From positions 24,469,162 to 24,533,161 of the forward strand of contig OZ007569.1 of NCBI GenBank assembly GCA_963931925.1: DNA of 64,000 nucleotides. The letters run 5' to 3'. Below the pieces are notes generated by a model. That model did no database searches. It was not told where the DNA came from and saw only the letters and a program-made list of their open reading frames with translations. This document shows positions 44,651-58,076 of the stretch, piece after piece. This DNA is from Onchidella celtica (taxonomy: Eukaryota > Mollusca > Gastropoda > Systellommatophora > Onchidiidae). A program made the translations under genes and the position numbers. The first letter of the stretch is position 1; each line of letters starts with the position of its first letter.

Positions 44651-47600
44651 TTTCCATGTTGAGGGTGGATATTCATAAATGTTATTAATGGCAGCTATTT
44701 GGGCCATGTAGCCAACTTACAATCGGATTTTTGTTAGTCAATTTCCGAAGAAGTTCTTATCGCTATGTCGACAAGGAAAAGTTGTTGTGGCAAATTAGTC
44801 AAACCTAATCCTTGTCGGAACCGTAATCCTTAAATTTAAAAAAAATAAAAAAAATCACCTTAATTAATCAACAAATCCAACTTGGCCACGTGCCTGAAAT
44901 AGTCATTCCACATTATCGTCTTTCTGAGGCCCTGGAAACGTTTCACAAGGATAATCAAGTTTGAAAGCTCCTTGTGTTATCTAACGAGATCACGGTGTTA
45001 TAATGTTGCATTTGGAAATTGTTTTCATGTAAGATTAAAGGCGTGCATCTGTGTATTATATTAACGTGCACACGGTCGTGTGTGTTGGTATGTGGGTATA
45101 TATGTGTTGGGGGTGACCCGTTGACGTCAGTGTATGTTGGAGGTAGCGTGCGCATATTGTGTGTACTGAGCAGCACGGTAGTGGTTTCTATTTATAGAAA
45201 TCGAACACAGATTTGCCCGTATCAGCGCTGTATTTTATGGCGTCATTTCGCTTGATTTATTGGCTGCTGTGTAATTTTATTCTCCCCGCAAGGCAAAATT
45301 GCTCCGATCCTTCACCAGTCAGTTGTTCTTTTAATTTGATTCTTTGTATGAAATGCGCTTGACATTTGGAAATCGGTTTTTATGACAGCTTATTTCGTTC
45401 AGAAGGCGGTTTGTGAGAACAGTGCCCCTACATAGACAAAAAGAACGTGCACTAAAATTAAGCTTATCTTGCAGAAAGCAATAAGATCGTCGTTGTTTGT
45501 CTTCTAATGGAGAGATACCAATTTTGTCAACCGCGATATCTTCAAGAGCTGGCTATGGCAGATCTCTCCAGATCTGGTTGGCTTGGTTTCTCTGATGGGC
45601 GAGAGCAGTGGTTCTTTACCTTTTAAAATCATGTTTTTATTTCTCCAACTGGCGGGTTTTTTGCCGAATATTTTCAAAGTCTTGTATTTTCAAGTGCCGC
45701 TAGCGGTTTTTGAGACACCATATGTCGATTTCCTCTCCATAGACTCAACAACGCTGATGGGGGCCAACCCAAGTGAGAGGAGTTAAACAACATAAATTGG
45801 ATTGAATTTATTATGCACAATCAGGAATAAGAAAAATTCAGCAACTTCGTACTTTTACACTAAATTCAGTATGTATAGCGCTCACTTATACTTTCTCACC
45901 CCGCTCTAAAGGTTTGGTCATCATTTGAGATCGGTTCCCGCTAATTTCTTCTTTCCTTCCCACCCCTCTCCGTCTCCCTTTCTCTCTCTCTGTCTCCCTC
46001 ATACACAGAGAAATTATTATATTTCTTTTCTGTTTTGCTGGCAACCCGCTGCCCCTTGCCACCTCCTCGAAACCGTCTCGGCGCAACTCAGGTGAAAATG
46101 AATGTTCTAGCTTCTGTTACCGAACTAAATGAAAAACAAAATTATTATACTCATGTTCAAACATGTGCTCAAACTATGGAGTGGTTTGGTGAAAAGTATA
46201 ATATTGTCTTGTAAGCCGCATAACAAACAATAATGTTGGTAAGTGTGTTTTAATCTGAACAAAAAGAAATGGTGGGAGATCAATTTGGCCATCCAGTCCA
46301 TGACCCGCTTGGCCTTTGTCCCCTGAGAATGCTTCGAGTGGGTAGGGCTTGGGAAAAGAAACAATCGCTAAGGAGTGAAATTGGAGACTGCACATGGACA
46401 TGTACGTGAATGCAGTGCGAGTATAATTATGATATAATGTACTATGCATGCTGTCTTGTAGGGGAAATAACCGCACTATTCCGTAAAGTGAAAGCAGGGT
46501 TGTGTGCTCATAAGGAAAGGATCCTGTTGGAAGATTTTTGTTACATATAATTATGCATGTTCAGCCCCGCGGGAGGAGAGGAGGGGGTGCACACTCTTAG
46601 GGAAGACAGAATTTCAAAATAATGACGTGTAGCTTTAACACGATAGATAAATAGACATGTCGCAAACTTGACAGACAGATGAATAGACGAAGAGAGACAT
46701 AGATGCCTACTTACATTATCAAATTCGCAATGCTCACGAGACACGATGTACACAACAGTGTATTGGCACAACACGGTGTGCTAACATAAAGATTGTGCAG
46801 CGAACACATAAATAGCAACGCAACCACCATTAGATAATTAACCAGTGATCATGGAAACTACGAGTAAATGATATAGTGGCGGCATCTCGCTTCCCACACG
46901 CGATGTAGGCAGTCACGAACTGTTACAGAGATATCTGGACAATGACATCTCTTGGGACGCTCGTAAGTCCCCCGGCCTGTATGGCACTCTGCTGTGAACA
47001 AAGCCTGGCTTACAGTAATGAAACAATGATGCGGGGTTTGTTACCTGAAAATTTTGATGACAACGCAAAATATTTGTCAATGTTCTTTTTATATCTGTCG
47101 TCAAACAAGGTAAAACGTGCGGACTTTAAAGAAAAAAAAAACTGTTTGCTTTAGAAACTGTATTTTCAAAGTAACTGACATTAATGAAACACGCATCCGC
47201 TTTAGCAATATTCCAGTAGAGAAAATTCTACAGCAGTGGACTTCTGTCAACTTGTCTTGATGTCCATGCACATTTCCGTTTTCACCTTGTTTTCAATGCT
47301 CAGTGAGGCTCTGTTGATTTACTAATACTCAAACATTTTGCTAAAGACTTGCTCAGGTTTGATGATAAACATAATGATCAGCAAACCGAAAACATTTTTA
47401 TGTTACCAAAGGCTGCCCGTAATGAGAACAATTACCATTTATCCGTTGTAGATGATTCGCCGCTTGGGAAATTGTGAATACTTTTAAGCCCGTTGTTGCC
47501 CTTGTTGATCCATGTCCATGGTTACTCACATACAAACATATCCATTTCAAATCAAACAATCGAATTCATTAAAGCTGTTATGCCTATGGCATAAGGAGAC

Positions 47601-49157
47601 ACTTTCCACGTCTCTAAAGCGGAACATTTCGGCTTTTGAACCCAAACCCCTCCGTTAGAATGCGTTGTAGCACCTTCAGACTGGGCAGGGTGCCTGTAAA
47701 ATGCTAAACTCAGTTTTTTTTTTTAATCAAATGAAATAACTACATAACCCTCCTTCGATTTTTCTGAAGACGAGTCATTGTTTCAGTTTCGAAAACCACA
47801 ATTCTGATAGAAGTCGCGTTCTGCGTTCATTATTAAACAAACTGACCTGGACCCGAACTGACGCAACTTTTACTGGTGCCCACTGGCTGGAGAACAATAA
47901 TTTACCAGCTGAACCCTAGCTGGCTGTGAGTGCACGATGTGCCAAGAAGGCCATTAATTAGTACCTGGAATCCAATGTGATGGACTCAAACTGTTGGTAT
48001 CATATTCTTGGCAACATCGAGATGACATAGAATTCTACAGCCAGAAAGCAGAATAACGTCAGTAGGTTAATGTAACGACCTGTCTTTTTCCATTGTTTTG
48101 AAAACAAGCGTTTATCATGGTGAAATATTATTATGATGTCTGACAGTGGCCATTATGTTACCACGGTGACGACGGAAAACACATTCATAATTTTCTTGGC
48201 CTCAGGGAGGGGAAGAAAGACCTGGAACTTAGAATACAGAATAAAGTCAAGGTGACCCGTGGGTATTTTTGGACCCGTAGAAGACAAAATCTTTGTAAAA
48301 ATGCATATGTATGAATGGGTCCGCCAGACGTCATTACCGGCATTGTTAATGGGAGCCACGTTTCAAAATTGGACAGAAAATTCTCTCTCAGAGAAAAAAT
48401 GAAGTAGATTACATTTAAAACTAGAAAATCCTATGGGAGAACGTTCTGTTGGCAACATCAACTGATGACTTGTTAAAATGCAAATAGCTAGAGCAACTGC
48501 AAATAAGGCACGCTCCCTAGAATATCATCAGAGAGACAGTTTCCGTGAAAATGAGCTTAAAAATAAAGGACCAGCACTCATGTTTGCGCAGTTCAGCACG
48601 AAGGGGGGGGGGGGGGGAGAATAATAATAACCATTCAAATGCAACAGTAAGGAATCAGTGGTGGATCAGCTATAGTGTGGACACGGCTAGCAGTGTCAAC
48701 TTGGTCCTTATTTCTGATTTCCACCCTTCTGTCTGTCTGTCTGTCTATCTCCCTGTTCCTTTGTCTTTCTTCCTCTCTGTCGGTCTCCCTGTTTGTTTGT
48801 CTGCCCCCCCCCCCCCACACACACACAAGGTGCGCTGGGCGCAGCTACTGTGCCACAACAGAATGTTCACGGCTATTTAGCAAATGCCCACATCATGTCC
48901 GGTATATTTTTGCCATCATACCGTGACCTGGCGTCCACCGAGTCCTCATTTTTTGTGATTCTTGACCTGTTCGGCCCAGCCTCCGACTTGCAGAAAGATA
49001 AACAACGTTGATCCCGGAAACGGACGTTTGCCAACATTGTGACAAGCTGTACCATTCTCAGCATGTTATCAGACAAGCAAGGCTGCTCCAGTGCAGACAG
49101 TCAAAACATTTAGGATGCGAAATTCCAGCCTTGACCGAAGGAGGCTTTGTTATCATG
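44651..49157. other. Intronic DNA, no gene seen
   Basis: Over 4 kb with no recognised element. It holds poly-G near 48603-48617, a CTGT-rich patch (48731-48800) and poly-C near 48804-48815. ORFs here show no family features. Confidence 0.4.
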
Positions 49158-49323
49158 CAGGGCCGTCTTAACATCATTATGGGCCCCTGGCAGATCCTTT
49201 TGTAACGCCCGGGATTTCCTTCTCCGTTAAAAAAACCAGTGTAATTTTGCACGCATGGGGCCCGTTAAACCCATTACGCCCCTGGGCAACTGCCTAATGT
49301 GCCCGTGTGTTAAGATGGCCCTG
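49158..49323. mobile_element. Short MITE with CAGGGCC ends
   Basis: Starts CAGGGCCGTCTTAACA and ends GTTAAGATGGCCCTG, a clean inverted pair. The inner part has GGGCCCCTGG and GGGGCCCGTTAAACCC on opposite strands. No matching flanking octamers, so the target duplication has decayed or the superfamily is not hAT. Confidence 0.7.
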
Positions 49324-49540
49324 TCTGTATATATCTATATTATTATATATCTCATTGTTCAGCCTGGACTTCTTTGTTGTCTATCCATGTATTCCTGGGT
49401 CATTTACTTGTAATTTCACGCTCCACTCGTTTGTCTTCCATCCACTTTTAATGATTCATGCCCGACAACCTTCCCTCATTCTGCCCAAGAAGAAGTTCCT
49501 TGTTTAATAATTTTCTAATTTTATTTACTATCCGTGGTGC
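49324..49540. other. Intronic DNA, no gene seen
   Basis: T-rich non-coding stretch between the MITE and a family B copy. Confidence 0.4.
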
Positions 49541-49675
49541 GCGCTGATGGTTTGTAGACGCTTCTGGTAGGGTCTTTTTCTCCTCTGGTATTCTGTCTGT
49601 GGTCTTGCTTTTCTTCCCTAGCACAGTGTGACCGTTATCGTGTGGACGTGCTTTCTTCAAACTCATACTCATGCT
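49541..49675 (+). repeat. Family B repeat copy
   Basis: GCGCTGATGGTTTGTAGACG, then TTCTGGTAGGGTCTTT, CCCTAGCACAGTGTGACCG and an AAACTCATACTCAT tail. Confidence 0.65.
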
Positions 49676-52600
49676 CTGACCGCTTGCTTTCGTAATTTTT
49701 GAGTATTTCAAATTATGCCTAATGTATCTGCTTTGGTTATTTGATTATACGTATTGTGCCCGGTGCGCTTGAGCTCATAATTTTTGCCAACCTACAGAAT
49801 ATGGCTTTTTTTTTTTTTTTTTGGTAAAATGATTGTGCAGAAGTGTTAATGCAAAGTGGGATTCGTCCGCTTTCGTTATTTTGCAATATTTATCATGCTG
49901 GGTGCATTTGAGTAGCATTATACCCCAGAGGTGGCTTTTTTGCGCCTTTAATTGGGGGGGGGGGGGGGGAAGTGTTTGTGCAAAATAAGTGGCAACATGC
50001 GTGCATCTGTAGCCATGCGTGTTCAGAATTCAGACACAATGTAACTATGTAGGTGCACATTCATTAGGGTTGCTGGCGTGATGGTTGATTTACAGAAGCG
50101 GCAATAAAATCAATGGCAGACAGATTAAATAAGGAAGAAACCAATGATCTGGCAAAAAAAGTCTTAAATATTTCTGTCATGTGATCATTGTGGCTGAATG
50201 ACTGCAATGTGACTGCAATCTCGCGGACGGTCAGTAGTCTTGAGACAATTCATCATGTGTCATTTTGAAGCCAGCTTGTTATTTGGTTTTGTTTGTAAAT
50301 TTAAAATGTGCCCATGGGTTGGGCTTTTTGTGACAACATGAATGTGGTACTCATCTAGTTCATTTACCGCAGACAAAATTGATCAATCTGTTTTTTATTA
50401 TAATATATACATATAATGTGAATACAAAACGATCTAGTTATTGTTTGACTGTCTAGTATAACAGTCGGCTCTGAACATTTGAAAACCTGGTTCCCTCCTT
50501 TATCCTTGCCTCTTGGCTTTATCTTTCCCCCCCCCTCCCCCTCCCTCCCCAGAAGTCTAATGGTTTGAGCCTGACCATTCACAATACATCTGGTGTGTAT
50601 TATTTAATGGCCTAGCGCCCCCGACCCCATCTTAAAATCTTCCCTGGTGGTAGTAGATCCCTCTCGCCTCCCCTCCCCCCTTTCCGTTAACGTTAAGATA
50701 CTGTTGTGTTGGAGGTCAGTTATTTTTCGTTATGAAAGGTCGGTCAGAAATGCATGGCTTACGTATTGCTTATAACAAAGTAATTCACATGTATGTATAC
50801 AGCCACTTGGGTTCACTGCCTGAGCGTTGTGGGCGCTTTATATTTGCTCATCTGAGAAGAAGATAGAAGCTGTTGTCAGCAGTTACTTTGTTAGTGGTGC
50901 AGCAGAATTTTTCACATGAATTAACCACTGTGATATACCATGTCCAAGACTTCATACAGAAACTACAAATTTATAGTTACTAGGTTTTAAACATTATCCT
51001 AGAAACTACCTTGGAACAGACTTGACCATCGATTAGTTATATAACAAGAAAGGCCATCACTTGCCAGGAGGGATCGATAGGTCAGTGCCGGTTTAACATC
51101 AGCCCTTGGCTCCAGGTACAAATGCATTTATGTGACCCATAATTTAATATATTATGGAAACAGCTGACGAATAATCAGTTCCTCTGAAACCTGAAACAAG
51201 ACATACAGGTGATTTGGCGTTTGTACTGAGCCAGTAATGAGACTAAACAAGGTGGAAGGTGCAAGGAGGTGCGAGCCAACAGCCAAACAGCGTTCGGACA
51301 GGTTGTTTTTGCATCATAGCCCGAAATGAAAGATATGGGAAGGGCACTGGATTGAAGGCGGCAATGTCTACATGGAAAAGTAGCGCACATGTTCTTACTT
51401 GGAACATTGGAGGCTTGAGTTCCTGATAAGCTCAACAAGAGAATCAACAATACAGTATTAAAAAGCAGGAGCAGATTACGATTCCCGAATTGTCTTTCAT
51501 TGCATCGGTCGATTTTTCTTCTTAGTGACATATAGGATACGTCAACTTAGAATGTTTGTATATGTATACAATTCCTATCAATTCTATGTGTAACCTTTGT
51601 CCATGAACCCAAAATGAATGTGTGGTGACATGAGAGAAAACTATTCAGAGTGTGTAATCGAACCGTATGATTACTGGTTTAAACATGTTAGAAGTAAAAA
51701 GATCAATGCTGGCAAAACAGGTCTCACGGGGTACTATACAGACAAGAAAAGGCAGCTCTCTACAGCCACAACGGACCTTAGGTGCAGCAACTTTAGAATG
51801 ACTTTTATTTGTCTGTCGAAGCTATAGATGCACGGTCATTTGCGAGAGCAGGGGACTGAAGGATGGACATTGACATAGGAACAAAATTCTCCCCCTCCCT
51901 CGAAATCGATGAAAAACGATAGCTGATGGCATGGGGAGACCAGGGTGATGGACAGACCAGGCTGCTGGGTAAACTTGGCCCAGGAACCACGATGACATTG
52001 ACTGATAGCCATGCATTGTTTGGCCCGTGTTGCCGGCATTAAAACATGCTCCAGCCATTTGCTGTATTGCTCAGAACAAACATTTTCTTGCTGCGGTTGC
52101 TATTTGGGGGAGGGGGGAAACAATACAGTGTGACCCGGCATGTTGAGATGGTGACAAATTGTTCGGAATGAGGGATTGCCATGATTGATGAATACACTCC
52201 TGTGGCTTATCATTAGGTGCAAGCGTTCCCTATTATAAAATCCGTGTTCGCCTAATGAAGTTATGAAAAGGAAGGGGCAATCCCACACACCGCAACCTTT
52301 CCCCCCTCTTCATCATCCCCCTCCTCCGAACATGTTAGTGATGGTTGTCATGTTTAGAGATCTAGAAAAGTTGTTTGTTTATTGTAAACAATTGCCAAGA
52401 TGAAAGTGGAGTCAGTGAGAATTTTATCTTACAAAAAAATACGCACATTTAGAGTCTCTGCAGTAGTCATATTTTGTAGCTCTCCCCTTTGCGGTTTTGT
52501 TAAATGTTATTATTCAGCAATGTGTTAGTGTTCGTTAAAAAAAAAAAAAAAAGATTATGGGGAAAAAATCCTCACCGTTGCTGCTTTCATGGAAATGCGA

Positions 52601-53208
52601 TACTTCTTTCTGTAACACTTTTTACTTCCATTTTCATTCAATGTAAATAAAGTTTCTTATCGCCGTGATAGATCTGAAGTGAGTCTGATGAAAGACAGTA
52701 TTAACACGTATGCGAAATGTTCAATCTTTTCTGCCTATTGACATGGAATTAATTGGCCAATATGCGCAAATAAAAAATGGTTACAAAGTGGTAGAACTGC
52801 TGCAGTCATAATCTTAAAGTTGTCCTGGTTTTACACAGTTAATATGAATATCATGATTAGGCATTACATAACAGTATACCTTATTTTGGTCGCCAGAGGG
52901 CAGTAGCCACAATTCTTACTCCGACGCGAGTAGCCTCTGTCGTGGTAAAGTATTTTGCACCTTGTTACGTGATTTCGTTTTCAATGCACCGTGCTGTAGT
53001 GTAGCATTCAGGAGCATCGAAAGTGATTTACAGATATTGCTGTCATGTTAATTGTTTTTCAAACGTTTATTTTACTTGCAGTTTCAGTTGTGTACAGTTT
53101 TTTTAAAATAGGAAACGTTCCAGATTTGTGACGTTGTTGAAGAGCAGCAACTTCGGGACAGTTGCTTAAATGAAAGGAACAACTGTGCGTTCCATTTGAT
53201 AATTATGT
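49676..53208. other. Intronic DNA, no gene seen
   Basis: Contains a T run near 49807-49822, poly-G near 49956-49970 and A run near 52538-52552. No recognised element. Confidence 0.4.
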
Positions 53209-53900
53209 TAAGATAGATAAGATAAGAATCACTTTATTATCCAAGAGAGAAATTCTTTTTCACCTAGCGTTTAAAAGCACACACGTGGTACACACACCTT
53301 ACGCATTATTACATAAACATATAATCACTAGATGAGCTACCGGGCATTGCCCAGAATAAACAATCATGTGATTCCCCCCCCCCCCTCTCTCTCTCTCTAG
53401 TATAATAAAAGTAATAAACTACAGTCTTGCATCAGAACTCATGCGCACCACAATATTACGCACCAAACTGAAAGCTTGATACGGTTACTTTATATGACAT
53501 GCACGGTACTATAAATGTTACGAAACAAACATGCAAATATACAGATGTTACATAGCAATAAACATTGTTATTTTTTAAAAAATACATGCTTGAAGTAAAC
53601 AACTTTTTAATTATAGCCATCATCTTCCTTATCTCAATTGCCACCTTCCTGCCAAATTTAAGGCCTGAAGAGTGAAATAATGATAATAATAATAATAAAA
53701 AAGAGTGTACAGTTTGGTCAGTTAGTCATGCCAAAGATTGCAAGTTACTGAAATATATAATAGATTACCCAAATAAACTCGATAACAGGCATACATGAAG
53801 TGACATGGTAAGGAACCTAAGTAAAATATAGTACATAATTATCTGGCTAAAGTGTCTTGTTGAGGCGAACTGCAGAGGGCAGAAAAGAAACCAAAACAAC
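53209..53900 (-). mobile_element. LINE-type 3' end with GATAA tail, carrying an internal insert
   Basis: Read on the minus strand it ends GGATAATAAAGTGATTCTTA followed by TCTTATC repeats, a typical 3' end of LINEs with short tandem tails. The parts 53209-53330 and 53770-53900 match 57512-57745 in order. The extra 440 bp between (53332-53768) is absent from that copy and so is probably a separate insertion. It starts with GATGAGCTACCGGGCATTGC. Confidence 0.55.
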
Positions 53901-55880
53901 TTTCTCCTGTACCTTTCTCTTTCTTAATGACCAGTTTGATCAAGACCTTTGTGGCAACCGTCCAGAAAACTGTTGAAGACTATTATTTACTGGTTTGATG
54001 TCATTTGGTTAGTGTTGGCAGTAAAATGTGTTCTCTTTTTTTCTTTCCAGTACAAATAATATGTTTTCGTTACTTCTGTCACGTGCATTCATTAATCTGT
54101 GAGTGTTCCATCCCTTATGAAATTGTACCCATGCAATGTATACTTTCATGTGCAAAATGTATTTGATATCATATATATCATTAGATTCTGAACAAAGCGG
54201 GTAACACTTGAATGTTATTTGTACATGGTTTTGTCAAAGTATCGATTTTGATGAAGACAGAAAGCAGTCAGTTATTTGAGCTTTTCTTTTTGCTCAATTT
54301 TGACTTTGCTTATAGCCCTGCTGCGACCCCACAGTTTTTCTGTGGTTTTTATGATATTTCGTGAATCAGTTATTTGAGTTTACATAGCAGAGATCCCTGG
54401 CTTCCTTCGCTGAAATCAGCCTGTAACTGACTGTTGACATTTGTTTTTTATTAAGACTCAGATTCCTGTACTGGGTCAAGGGACGGGTCGACCGAAGGCT
54501 CGCGACCAGGGTCTAGAAGGGGGTCTCTAGATCCAGATAAGTATTTTTTTTAGCTAGGCCTGCATGCTGGCAAGTGTTTGGTGTGTCCACAGAGTCTTGC
54601 TGTAGACATCTGCTCAGATAGTCGTAGTTCAAGCTTGTACATGTAACAATCTTTTTCTTGATGTTATTTATTGTTTGTGTATGTATATTTTTGTTTATTG
54701 CTGGATTTGCACCCCAGTCAAACCATAGTCTTATGTCGATTTGCAGTTCGTATTTCAGTAATTTTCTGCATTGAAGAGCGATACGTACTTGCGTCGTATT
54801 CCCATCCCCTCATCACCCCCACCTTCACCCCATTCCCAACCCTTTGTTCACGAACCCCTCTAACTCCACTGGTAAATTTTCCAACCTTTATTATTGTCAC
54901 CAATGCAGACTCCCTTTGAACTCTCAAATGAACAAGATGATTCAAGATAGAGGGTTACTTTTCTGTTTTGTTTTTTCTTTTCAGAACTGCAATTTGTTAA
55001 TCATCTAACTGTAAAAAGAAAAATAATCGAGCTTGTATTAAAAAACAAACAAACAAAAAAACCCACAACAAAGATAACATACAGACAAACGCACTGGAAT
55101 ACATACACCCACAAGACATGATAGTACATAATTGTGTAACTAATTAGTAATATTCTAATTTTCTAGTACTGCTCAGCTGCTTGACTAGGAAATTAAATAG
55201 AAAGTATCTTGTCCTTCAGTATGACTTTCTGGCTCGTAATGTGGCATGCCGTAGTTATTGTCCATTTTGTTTCACTTTTGTCTCGCAGTGTTCAGTCACA
55301 TGAAATATCTTTTTGTACTGAAAAAGTGGCTTTTGATTGTTATAGTTTAGAGACGACGCAGACAGTATGTATCATGTGAAACTCGTTGTTCATCGTGTGA
55401 AGAGTCAACAAGCCAAAACTTTCACCCGTTTACAGTTCACGCGGCTATGCTTGAAAAATTCATAATTTGTAGGCTACGCAAATGTATATATCTCAGTTCG
55501 TTGTCCTTTGCGCTGCGCTGCACTAGTAGATTTGAAGTCCAGTACAATTTGCCGTGTGAATTTGCTAGTAGCATTAGAAGTTTGCATGGTGTGTGAAAAT
55601 GCTGTAGGGTAGAGTCTCTCCGCTCGGCACAAGGCGCTTTCTTTTGAAGGGAGTCTGACACGATGATTCTGAAACAAGGATGTGCCTTGTGACACCTGAT
55701 CCTTAGCGACTGATTTGCATGGCCTGAATTTTCAGATGTCTTACCATCATTCACCATATTATTATTATCTTGCCTTTTTGTTTCAGCGTTAATTTCAGAC
55801 GGGTGGTCGCAATTTTATTCATTCATACAATAATGTTATTGTGACTCACACTGAATCAGATTGTACTGTTTAATTATTGC
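53901..55880. other. Intronic DNA, no gene seen
   Basis: No recognised element. ORFs at 54671-54945 and 55437-55757 lack family features. Confidence 0.4.
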
Positions 55881-56454
55881 GCTGGTGCAGTGGTTCCCAA
55901 CCATTTAAAATCTCTCCCGCCGCGCCTCTCACGGGTTTATGTCCCCCGCCCAGTACAATTCAGGTATGATTCCGAAAATCTAGCACCGCTGATGGGGCGA
56001 CTCAGGTCACTGAATTTGAAGACTGGGTTGAAAGTCATGTCTGAATTACAATTGGCAATGTGGAGTGAGAAAACTGGTGCGACCCTGTATTTTCACACTA
56101 CCTACAGTGTGTATTATTTACTACCTTAGGTATTTTCCCCCTGAAATCATAACACTGTCCATTAACAGTGTTTGGCAAGGTGGAGCTCTCGCCCTACCGG
56201 TGGAACCTGGCAATATTCTGATGGGACGTGGAACATCAGAATGGAGCGTAGGGATTTTTCATAGAAATCTTAATTTCATTGTGTATTTTGACATAACTGT
56301 TTAGATACACTTTCTGTATACACCCTCTCCTAGCTTGATCAGATCATGGAAGGGCCCACCTTGTTTTGGAAAATTGAAATGAGGCCAAAAAGGCTGAGAA
56401 CCATGCCCTAAAGGGTAAAAAAAATTCCCGGGTTAAAAGCCACTGCTCCAGCAT
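55881..56454. mobile_element. hAT-like element with CAGTGGTT ends
   Basis: Starts GCTGGTGCAGTGGTTCCCAA and the far end reads back as GCTGGAGCAGTGGCTTTTAA. A second inner inverted motif, GGCTGAGAACCATG at about 56392-56405, resembles the CAGTGGTTCTCA end. About 570 bp, without a transposase ORF. Confidence 0.55.
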
Positions 56455-57511
56455 ACCGGAGGTCAGGAATACTTACCTGGAAGTTAACATCGGTTTTCTG
56501 TAAGGACAGCATTAAGTCTGTTCATGTAAAAAAGTGTCAGTCATTGTTATTTGGCCATTAATTTTTGAGTCATGGATACTTAGAGCCTACACCCCAAAAA
56601 TCTGGACTATCTGCTATTTGTAAAGGCACGATTTTTGGCCACCTATGGTTTTATAATGAAACCAAGCGTGATATTACATGTATTTTGATTTGTTTTTTTT
56701 TTCTTTCTTTCATTGACTGTCTGTCTCACCCCCACTTCCCGACCTCCCATCCCCAGCTGTCATTTCATGTGTTTATGTATTTATCTAAGTATCTGTTTTG
56801 TGTCTTTGGTTTTTCAAGAGAAGAATTGTATTTATCGTCTTTTTTCATCACAGGTCTTCCCCATTTTTTCATCGCAAAATATTCGCCCGGGTTCAACGAA
56901 GGTTTTACAAGACATTTTTCACATGTATGTAGCGTTCGCTTTTGGTTAAGTTAGAACGTTATGCTGTGCAGTATCTCGAGAAGCGATATGGTTAATTGAA
57001 CAAATAAAGAAAAATCATTCCATTGTTAAGTGTTGGCAATGTTTGTTTGTTCCAGCTCCATTTTCTGATTTAAAAAAAAACCGGAGATCTTTAGGTATGT
57101 AGATGAGGTATAAGAGATGCAGACTGTGACACTTGTTTAAAATGCACTGTGGCACTGATGAATTTGTTTCACAGTTCCGATTTATTCTAACTCTTCATCA
57201 TAATACTAAACCCGCAAATGTTTAACGTCAAATTTCTCAATATATTGTGCAAAAAAAGTGGAGTTGGAGCAAACAAGAACTGAGGTCGCCAGATGCTTTC
57301 ATTAGAAAATGGGTATGGTAGTTCTGAATATTCTAAAGTTATTGAAACCACGGAAAACAGTGCCTTAAGCCCCGAATCAGACAGACGTAAACGCGACGAG
57401 TAGAGGTAGGCTGTGCCAAGGCATCGAATATAATAAATATATATATTTTTAAACCAATGGCAGTAGAGTAGACAGTAGACCAGTGATTCACTTGGCTTCC
57501 ATGAAATGAAT
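56455..57511. other. Intronic DNA, no gene seen
   Basis: The plus-strand ORF at 56565-56954 is rich in Phe and Ser and resembles no known family. Confidence 0.4.
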
Positions 57512-57745
57512 TTAAGATAGATAAGAATCACGTATTTATCCCATGAGGGGAAAATTCTCTTTCATAGAGCGTTTAAGAGGACATGGTACACACATCTTTC
57601 GCATCATTTCATAAACATATATCACAACTCAATAAACTCAGTAACAGGCATACATGCAGTGACGAGCTAAAGAACCTAGGTGAAATATGACACACATCTA
57701 GCTAAGGTGTCTTATTGGTGCGAATTCTAATGGGAGGACACATTT
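57512..57745 (-). mobile_element. LINE-type 3' end, second copy
   Basis: Same family as 53209-53900 without the 440-bp insert. Shared blocks: TTAAGATAGATAAGAATCAC, CATAAACATAT and AACAGGCATACATG. Confidence 0.55.
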
Positions 57746-57829
57746 TATCTAGGGGAAGAATTTCAATGTACGGAACTATAAAGGCTCAAGAATTAACAGT
57801 TCAGAAGAAAAAAAAATGCTAGCGTGCTC

Positions 57830-58076
57830 TTAATCCTTTTGCTGCCAAGCCCAAATACTCTTCCTTCCTATAGACTGCCAGAATCATGGATTATCGGGTA
57901 GGAAGACAGCGGGAAGTAGTAAAATTGGAGTGCAAAAGATGCCGGAACAACGTCGGCCCATATACCGGCCTCGTGGCAGTTTTAGCATGAACAGCAAGGC
58001 TGATATATCGAACTCAGCAGACTTCTGCAACATATGATGGGCCGATATATTGGCCCTGTGGCAGCAGGGGGGTTAA
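57830..58076. mobile_element. TTAA-flanked MITE, piggyBac-like
   Basis: Starts TTAATCCTTTTGCTGCCA and ends TGGCAGCAGGGGGGTTAA. TTAA on each side plus short inverted ends is the piggyBac pattern. The right half has two related blocks, GGCCCATATACCGGCCTCGT and GGGCCGATATATTGGCCCTG. No transposase. Confidence 0.65.

Noticed and set aside
56565..56954. 129-residue plus-strand ORF as a host gene
   Set aside because: Phe- and Ser-rich, T-rich codons, no domain, no splice context.
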